From Malurus cyaneus samueli (taxonomy: Eukaryota > Chordata > Aves > Passeriformes > Maluridae), in the NCBI GenBank assembly GCA_009741485.1, contig CM019236.1:44014218-44078217 (forward strand): 64,000 nt of DNA, in the 5' to 3' direction. The notes beneath the pieces are model-generated. The model saw only the letters and a list, made by a program, of their open reading frames with translations. It was not told the origin of the DNA and made no database searches. Shown here piece by piece: positions 57,215 to 64,000 of this stretch (the stretch's first letter is position 1; every line of letters starts with the position of its first letter). The position numbers were made by a program, and so were the translations under genes.

Positions 57215-60200
57215 CTGTGGAGAGAAAAATTACTTTACTTTGCACATTACTATTACAAAAACACATCTGGAGCAACACTGAACTATTCTGATTTACTTTG
57301 CGCAAGTAGTGAACAACAGGCATCCATTCTGTACTTCTGTAATTTGTAACTTAGAAATAGTGTTTCCAGTAATAGCTCTGCAAAGAAATTAAATATAAAA
57401 CGAAATCTGAATGTAAGCTGGCATTCCTATGGCCAATAAATATTCCTTTATTCCTAATAAAGTTGCCATGTACCTAAACAGCTTTTACTGATTAAAGTCT
57501 TTCATCTGAAAACGTAAGTAAGGAAAAAAGGAAGTTTGTTTTTCAAGACTTCACAGGCCAACATGCATTACACACACTGACGATCATTACTGCTAAAATG
57601 TAGGTGTCAGAAATATCTTATCCTTTGTTTGTGCTTTAAGTCTTTTCAGAAAATAATACCTTAAAGTAACCATTGCAGGTTTTAGAAGTCAAAGACAACA
57701 CCTGATTCATTATATTTCCTCAAATATTACATGCAGACAGAAGTTAACATATTCAACTAGAAGAAGCCGCAGAATCAGCACAAAGCCTTACCATATATCC
57801 AGAATAAGCAGGGTTGCTACAATAGCATAGACTCCATCACTGAATGCTTCTACCCGTTCCTTACTCAGAGGTTCACTGAGGTAAAAAGTGAAGGTTTCTA
57901 AGCTATGAGGCTCCTCCTCTTCACCTCTCCGACCTGAAAACAAATCCTGAGGCTTAATAATGAAAGAATAAAGAAGTATAAAATCAGGTAGTTCAACAAC
58001 CTACTGTGACCCCCCTTTCTCCCCATGCCAGTCATTCACACAGGTCAGTCACTCTACTTTTTTTTTGCATTATGTGCCTCTCCCTGAAGTTCATGTTTCT
58101 TTCAAGACAAGTGCCTCATGGACAAACAAAAAGTCCTGTTCATTAAACCACACAGCAAACCATTTCCACCAAGTGAATAATGAATCAAAGTTGCAGTTGA
58201 ACAAAAAAAGTCAGATGCTGTGCCTCAGGAAGCCCTAATAGCTGTCAGGCCTCTATGACAGCACAGAACTTATACTACATGGCAGAAAAAAAACCTCTTT
58301 GGAGCATGGGGCTGAACTGGGATGTCAAATGACCTGATGTAAAATAATTCAAGCCTTTGGTGAAAAGATGTAGCTTTCATAGCAAATGTCAAACACATCT
58401 CTAAAGACTGGACTCAGAACTGCCTAGCTAGCCAAAATACACTGCTTCAGGAGTATAGACTGGACAAGGAAAAAAGTTAAGGTTCCATAGGAGTGCAAAG
58501 CAAGTGTAATCTCAAGAAATTCCATGAAGCAGTAATTTATGTCAGCCATTTGACGGGGTGAGACATACAGACAGCACCTGACAGCAAACCAGTGGCTCCA
58601 TCACAATAAGCATGGACAATATTTGTATGTGTTCCTCCTCAGGCTCTGAGAGTCTGGCTTCATCCTTCCAGAGCACTTCTGCCTCCCTATTATTGCTGCC
58701 ACATAGGGGAGTAAAAAGTATGCTCCCATTTGCACTGTGAACAGACAGACTTGTACAAGCCTGAACAGCAGCAATAGAAGCACAAAGGTGTTATTCTTCT
58801 CACCCAGCTCAGGAGTGTCAGTTCCACAGACATTATCTGTTCAGTGTTTCTGCAGTCCCTCTCAGAGGGACACTGCACCTTTCAGCCAAGTAGGTTGTAT
58901 GACATCCCCTTCTCCTTTTATGTTGGCAATGGTACAGGTTAGATTGTTGCTATTGGTTGTGCAATTGTTAGCTGTGACACAAGGAGGGCAGAAAGCACAT
59001 GAGGGAAGGAACCATTAATTTAGGCCAGCTTAAGATACATGTGAAGGCACCTCTTTAGACCACAGCAATTAGATTAATGAGATAGAATACCCTGAATAGT
59101 TAACTACTGTGATCAAGTTTGATTTACAGGTGGAGTACTTACAGGGAAGAAACGGATACAAGCAGAGTTTGCTTTCTTCCCATGTTCTTCCATCCCCATG
59201 CTCCCTCTTGAGGAGGGAAAAGCAATAGATGGCCTGCAGTCATTATGCCTGTAGTTGTGTGTCTGCACAATCAGGAAAAACCAGAGGTTTTGCACCACGA
59301 AATGGTCTTTAAGTGTATTGTGCCTTACACAAATCTCCTCACAATTATGGGAAGCCAGGGAGCAAGAGAGACACTGTTAGAAGCCCATCAATAAACCCTT
59401 AAAGTACTATGTTCCAAGACTGAAAATGAAAGCAGAACTAAAATTACTTTGCTCCAGGCTGTTTGGATAACGTGTTGACAACGTAATCTGAGCATACTCC
59501 TAAATTCCTAAGAATTTTGTTACTCACCAATAACTTTGCTTTTACACCATGTGATTAATCGAGTGAGATGTGGAAAAACAATTACGAGTCCAAGAAGTAC
59601 GTAAGACTATTGGAGAAAAAGATGAACAGTTTAAATATAATTGCCAAAATACAGATTACCTTCCAACTTTGATATGAAACTATTACTTTCAATCTTAGAT
59701 CTAATCACATTTAGAAAAACAAATCTTGACTTTCACAAAGAAAAAGGCTCAGATGAAATGTACATGCACCTCCTGAATATTGCATGAGGAACTGCTTTTT
59801 GATAGCTAACTTAGTACCACTAATAAAGCAAGCTAAAACAAGCAGGGAAATAATTCTGCTAACAAAAAAATGCAGGAATAATTGCTTTGGAAGTTGAAGA
59901 ATTATCCCACATGATTCTTATGGGTCCTTCCAATTCACAATATTCTCTGACTCTACTATATATGTCACAAAAACACATTAGTGGGTCATAAGTGGTTCAC
60001 AGGCTTTGCACAGGTCTAAGCACAGGAGCAACTTGAAGACTGATTTCACTACTGCTAATATTAAAAACAAACAAACAACCTCCAGTGAATGGAATGAGGG
60101 AGAAGAGGAAAACATATGTTCAGATAAAACTAGGCTTTTTCACCATGGCACTCATAACTGTCCCCTTCATCAACAGCAACCTGATGTCTCACAAACTTGT

Positions 60201-63147
60201 GGATTATTTCAATACTACTAATCCCTGTGGAATCTTTCTCAAAATTCCATTAAATCCATATTTTTCTAAAGAACGAGAGGAATGGAAGCTCAAGATACAT
60301 TCAAAAACTAGATTTCAGTTCTGAGCAGGGGTTCCATAAAAAAGTCAAAGCTATTAATAAGTAAGAGCAACTCACTGCCGTTAAATATAAAAAGGAAGAC
60401 AAAAAGGCTATGTAAGAGCAGGCCCTAGCCAAAACTATTTGTTTTGAGATGCAGGTTGGCCAGCTGGTCTCCTTACTCTTTGTTCTTATACCCTAAGTTA
60501 GTGCAGCAACTGCATTCACTTCTCCTCAGTTTGTGTAAGGTGGTGTTTATTTCATGTAACCTTCCATATTATATCAAATACTTCTGATGCATAAGATACT
60601 AAAGTAGAATTTAGAAGAACTGCTTAAGATAAAAAAGCAGGCATAGCAAGTAATATTGTAACAAAATATAATTTTAAACTACAGGAACTCATGGATCAAG
60701 TTACAGGTTGATAAATGTGATTGAATACATTCCATGCAAAATAGCAGTCAAGATTACAACACCACAGAACAGGCAACTGAGGAAGTCAGCATATTTAACA
60801 TGGACATTATTTTCATACACAGTCCTAAAGGCAACTGATACAAACTGCTGCATCAAAGTTTTCAGTTAACTGGGAGAACTTACCAAAGGAATAAAGAAAA
60901 AAGAAAAGATGGCTGCTAAAAAGCATAAAACTGGTCCTCTTAGGATAATCTTTAAGATATGACGTTTATAGAAATTCTGATTTTCAGACTCCTGTATCTG
61001 TTGATTCAGTAAGTGTGGGTGATAGAATCCATATGCTACTATCACAGCCTGCAAGAAGAAGAGCATTACTTGTAAGTATAAGCAGCATTTCAAATGTAAG
61101 ACACAGAACTATAAAACAACAACTTGCAAAACACTTTCAAACTTATTCTTCACACCCATATGAAAGGTTGGTCCTAGAAACTCTGAGATTTCACAACACA
61201 CTGCACGCCAAGATTTTAGTCTCCTCTGCAGAGCTTGTCATGACCATGGACTTTTGATGAAGAAGGAAGACTCTCTACTAAGGAACAGAAAGCAGCAAAG
61301 TGCTGCAACAGGTGGAAGAGTGATGCTGGACTGAGGCTGAAAGCCTGTGTTACCTCACGCACTACTGCATGGCTCTAAAAGACCTCAGCAGGAAAAGCCA
61401 ACTGTTCCTTCCCCAAGGCATTTTTAGAAAGAGTGGGAAAGGAATTCTATGAACTTTGGGATCAGCTAATTCAGTTGCAAAAAACAGCTTCACAGGACAG
61501 TGAATTTTCATCTTACATACAGGTACTACATTATCATAACGGGCACAACTTTGAAAAAGAATGCTATGCAAACAACACATTTAGCAATTTATGCCCCTCG
61601 TTAGGAAATTTAACTTAGAACTTCCAGTTCTATACAAAAAAAGTCTATTTAAAAGTGAAAATGTAAACAGATAGCTCCAATACCTGTATAAGACCAATGA
61701 CAACAGCACAGACACTGAACAGGAAGATGCCAAAAGGTACCCCTGGAAAGGAGGCCATTAAGGAAAACTGTAAAAAAAAATGCAACAAGATCAAATATTT
61801 AATCAAGAAGCAATGTAGGCATAACAGCAGAGAAATGGAAGCACTCTTCATTCAATATTGAAACTCACAAATTTAAATAATAATTTGCAAATCATCATAA
61901 TTCCATTACATGCAATTTCTAGCCATGTAGGTGTCCCACCCGAAGACATCTGGAGAGATGGTTTTCCTTTGACGTTGTCAGTGCTAAACTTTAACCACTC
62001 TGACACTGTGCCTCTATAATAATTACAGACTGGCTTGTACCTGAGCATAAGGTTTAACTGTTTTTGGTCAACTTGATGTCATAGCTGTGAAAATTCTTGA
62101 TATTAGGATACCTTTTTGAATCTTTTAGTTTGTCTAGCTTGATGGCTCCCTGTTGTATTAATTTCTGAAGCTTCTTTAGGGGAGGATAAAGAAAAAAAAG
62201 AAAAGCAGGGTATAGTATTAAGGTAGTATTGACAACTTTCAAGAAAATATTTCAGCTTCAAGTCAAAACAAAAAGTATGTTCCCTTGCTGATAAAGATGG
62301 TTTTATTGACCACAGCCTTATTTTTTACCGACTAAGTATAAGACATATATATCCACCGAGAAACAGGTGCCTCTTTTACACATACAACAGTCAAGATGCA
62401 CCAAAGACAACTGTTTTATGCAGCTGCAAATGTTCTTTTTAGGTCACTCCATCAAAAACTGCAGATTTCAAACATGAACCATCAGATACCAAAATCAATC
62501 TTGCAAAGCCAGTCGGAAGTGATACCACAAACTCAGTCAAAATTACAAAAGGAAAATGTCATACTATGTAAGGAGGAGTTTGAAACACAGTTTTATTTCT
62601 TACCAAAATTCTCCTCAGTTAACTTGGACCTTTATCACTACAGTTGTTTTAAAAGAAATTGTGGGCATTTTTTTACCATGAGGGTGGTGAACCATTGACA
62701 CAGGTTGCTCAGTCCCTGGAGACATACAAAGTGAGGCTGGGTGGAGCTTTGAGCAACTTCATCTAGCTGAAGATGTTTCTGATCTTTGCAGGGGCTTGGA
62801 CCATATGACATTTAATGGTCCATTCCAATCCAAACAATTCTATGGTTCTATGATACTAAGACTTTCCATGACTGTAATTTTTGTTCTAGAATATCCATTT
62901 TCTACCAGGTCTAAAACGTGCAATATTTGAAGGTTATAAAATAGCTTCATGAATTTCAAAGAAGCAATATTTAACTATGATAATAGATTCAGGGTTTATA
63001 TGGTAACAATACTTCCCTGAGTTTCCAAATACCTTGGCAAAGTCATTCCAAATAAAGAAAGAAACAAACCCTGTAATTTAAAGATATGCCAGATTTTAGA
63101 AAATTACTTACTGTATACGGCAAGAAGGTTATGATCATCATACATGC
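56551..63147 (-). CDS. TMEM175: TMEM175, endosomal/lysosomal cation channel, 3' six exons (partial)
   Basis: Minus-strand exons 63147-63112, 61767-61684, 61048-60884, 59606-59528, 57933-57792 and 57214-56551 join in frame to 389 codons plus stop, matching human TMEM175 from about residue 113 to its C-terminus. They cover the later helices of the first repeat (ACMMIITFLPYT, GIFLFSVCAVVIG) and the whole second repeat beginning with RVEAFSDGVYAIVATLL, which carries the family RxxxFSD motif. TMEM175 conducts K+ and H+ across late endosomal and lysosomal membranes and lacks a classical selectivity-filter loop. The N-terminal exons with the first FSD motif lie beyond 64000. All splice sites seen are GT..AG. 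Confidence 0.93.
57215..57791 (-). other. TMEM175 intron before the last exon
   Basis: Nothing recognisable was seen. Confidence 0.7.
57792..57933 (-). CDS. TMEM175: TMEM175 exon with the second RxxxFSD motif
   Basis: It encodes RRGEEEEPHSLETFTF, then YLSEPLSKERVEAFSDG and VYAIVATLLILDI. RVEAFSD is the signature at the start of the first helix of repeat 2. The codon for the Cys of DICED is split across the donor ATATG/GTAAGG. Confidence 0.95.
57934..59527 (-). other. TMEM175 intron
   Basis: No exon is recognisable; open frames here show no family resemblance. Confidence 0.65.
59528..59606 (-). CDS. TMEM175: TMEM175 exon (SYVLLG...CKSKVIG)
   Basis: Seventy-nine bases encode SYVLLGLVIVFPHLTRLITW and CKSKVI plus one base, matching the last helix of repeat 1 in human TMEM175. 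Acceptor CAATAG, donor ATTG/GTGAGT. Confidence 0.9.
59607..60883 (-). other. TMEM175 intron with a CR1 scrap
   Basis: At about 59895-59960 the plus strand reads GGGTCCTTCCAATTCACAAT and TATTCTCTGACTCTAC, a short CR1 3' tail. No exon was seen. Confidence 0.55.
60884..61048 (-). CDS. TMEM175: TMEM175 exon (AVIVAYG...FFFIPL)
   Basis: Fifty-five codons encode AVIVAYGFYHPHLL, the NQQIQESENQNFYKRHIL linker and GPVLCFLAAIFSFFFIPL. The HPHLL and RGPVLCF positions match human TMEM175. Confidence 0.95.
61684..61767 (-). CDS. TMEM175: TMEM175 exon (FSLMASFPGVPFGIFLF...)
   Basis: Twenty-eight codons encode FSLMASFPGVPFGIFLF and SVCAVVIGLIQ, a membrane helix of repeat 1. Phase 0 at both ends. Confidence 0.95.
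61768..63111 (-). other. TMEM175 intron containing a CR1 fragment
   Basis: No further exon lies between these two. It holds the CR1 piece listed at 62660-62855. Confidence 0.65.
62660..62855 (+). mobile_element. CR1 3'-end fragment
   Basis: In forward orientation it reads TTTTTTACCATGAGGGTGG, CACAGGTTGCTCAGTCCCTG, GGCTGGGTGGAGCTTTGAGC, AATGGTCCATTCCAATCCAA and ATTCTATGGTTCTATGATA. It is the canonical CR1 3' end with the terminal ATTCTATG-type repeat, inserted antisense to TMEM175. Confidence 0.9.
63112..63147 (-). CDS. TMEM175: TMEM175 micro-exon (36 nt)
   Basis: Twelve codons encode ACMMIITFLPYT, against ACMMTITFLPYT in human. It has a TTTTAG acceptor, an ACA/GTAAGT donor and phase 0 on both sides. 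It is far too short for gene finders that rely on open-frame length. Confidence 0.9.
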
Positions 63148-64000
63148 CTAAAACAGAAAAAGAGCATATTAAAACACTAGGTATTTTCTGGACATTTCTT
63201 CAATGAGGGCATTGCTTGCTTTGTGTTTTACAAAGAGATCACATGCTTGTGCTGCAGCATGAAAAATACCCACATTTCTGAAATTGCTGAGCTTTGACTA
63301 CAACAAATGGCTAGTTTTGTACACATCTTCCATGCTTTCTGTCCAAATTTTACAGGCTTATTTTAGAAAACACTACAGTTTTGTTACCACTGCAACAGGT
63401 AAACATTTTGCTAGAGTTTTTAAGAGACTACTTTCTAGAGTAGCAAGGCTAAATGTGCTACACCTTCTAAATAGGTGTTTCTGATTTGTCAGAACATTAA
63501 CATCTGATCGCAAATATTTAATATATAAACAACCAAAATTTTTAAAAACCAACTGAACAAAGAAAAGCATAAAAGAATGTATTGCTTTGAAAGCTACATT
63601 ATGTAAGGATCAGATGTCTTGGTCTATTCCTCTAAAACAATTTTCTCTAGTGTTATCTCATGGAGTTCCAACAGTGGTTTTATGAACAAAATTTAACTAA
63701 CTGTATGGTTGCATACTTTCAGAGAACAGATTTTAGAAAACATAGCAAAATACTCAGTTCCCTCAGATGAACTTCAGACTAAACTGCAGCAGAGTTTTAT
63801 TTGGCTTGTAGTAAAACAGTACAGTTTAACAGTAAGTTAAAAGCAAGTTACTTATCAATCAGTCACCTTGGAACTAAAGATCTTTGTATTTTCCTGACTT
63901 GGAAATACATTACAGTTACGCTATTTAAAGTATAAACTCATGGACATTCACAGACACACTTAAGTAAAAGTGACCTGTATTTGCTCGGTTAAACATCCCA
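63148..64000 (-). other. TMEM175 intron running off the window
   Basis: The next upstream exon should encode the segment before ACMM, but none is recognisable before the window ends. Confidence 0.6.

Overview
The window is nuclear DNA of a bird. The evidence is: interrupted vertebrate genes with GT..AG introns; several CR1 (chicken repeat 1) LINE 3' ends; and a first coding exon that closely matches avian purpurin. I cannot name the species. No prokaryotic, viral, CRISPR, tRNA or rRNA feature was seen.

Layout. (1) Positions 1-2185, minus strand: the 5' end of a purpurin (RBP4-like lipocalin) gene, with a TATA-like promoter, an untranslated exon and the first coding exon; the rest lies left of the window. 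(2) Positions 2186-5244: no gene seen. (3) Positions 5245-18641 and 18667-32535: the same ~13.4-13.9 kb segment twice in direct order, separated by exactly 25 N. Both copies carry the PDE6B upstream region and PDE6B exons 1-3. Exons 1-3 are damaged by 1-2 base indels in the left copy and intact in the right copy. The error pattern and the gap suggest a false duplication made by unmerged contig ends rather than a real tandem duplication. (4) Positions 27515-46986, plus strand: a complete PDE6B, the beta catalytic subunit of rod cGMP phosphodiesterase. I assembled it as 22 exons encoding 836 residues, open in frame throughout, with two GAF domains, the HD-type catalytic domain and a C-terminal CNIL prenylation box. 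(5) Positions 46987-51271: PDE6B 3' UTR, then intergenic DNA with a CR1 fragment that keeps part of its reverse transcriptase. (6) Positions 51364 to about 53480, minus strand: ATP5ME (ATP synthase subunit e), convergent with PDE6B, with a CpG island at its 5' end. Its first exon cannot be read cleanly. (7) Positions 53632-55100: a 155-bp tandem duplication and CR1 scraps. (8) Positions 56551-63147, minus strand: the last six exons I can find of TMEM175 (lysosomal/endosomal K+/H+ channel). Its 5' exons lie right of the window.

How the genes relate. PDE6B is the effector enzyme of rod phototransduction and purpurin is a photoreceptor-secreted retinol-binding lipocalin, so two retinal genes sit side by side and head to head. 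In mammals the paralogous pair PDE6C and RBP4 is also adjacent, so this looks like the other half of an ancient duplicated block. PDE6B, ATP5ME and TMEM175 all lie in human 4p16.3, which supports the identifications. ATP5ME and TMEM175 are housekeeping genes with no evident functional link to vision.
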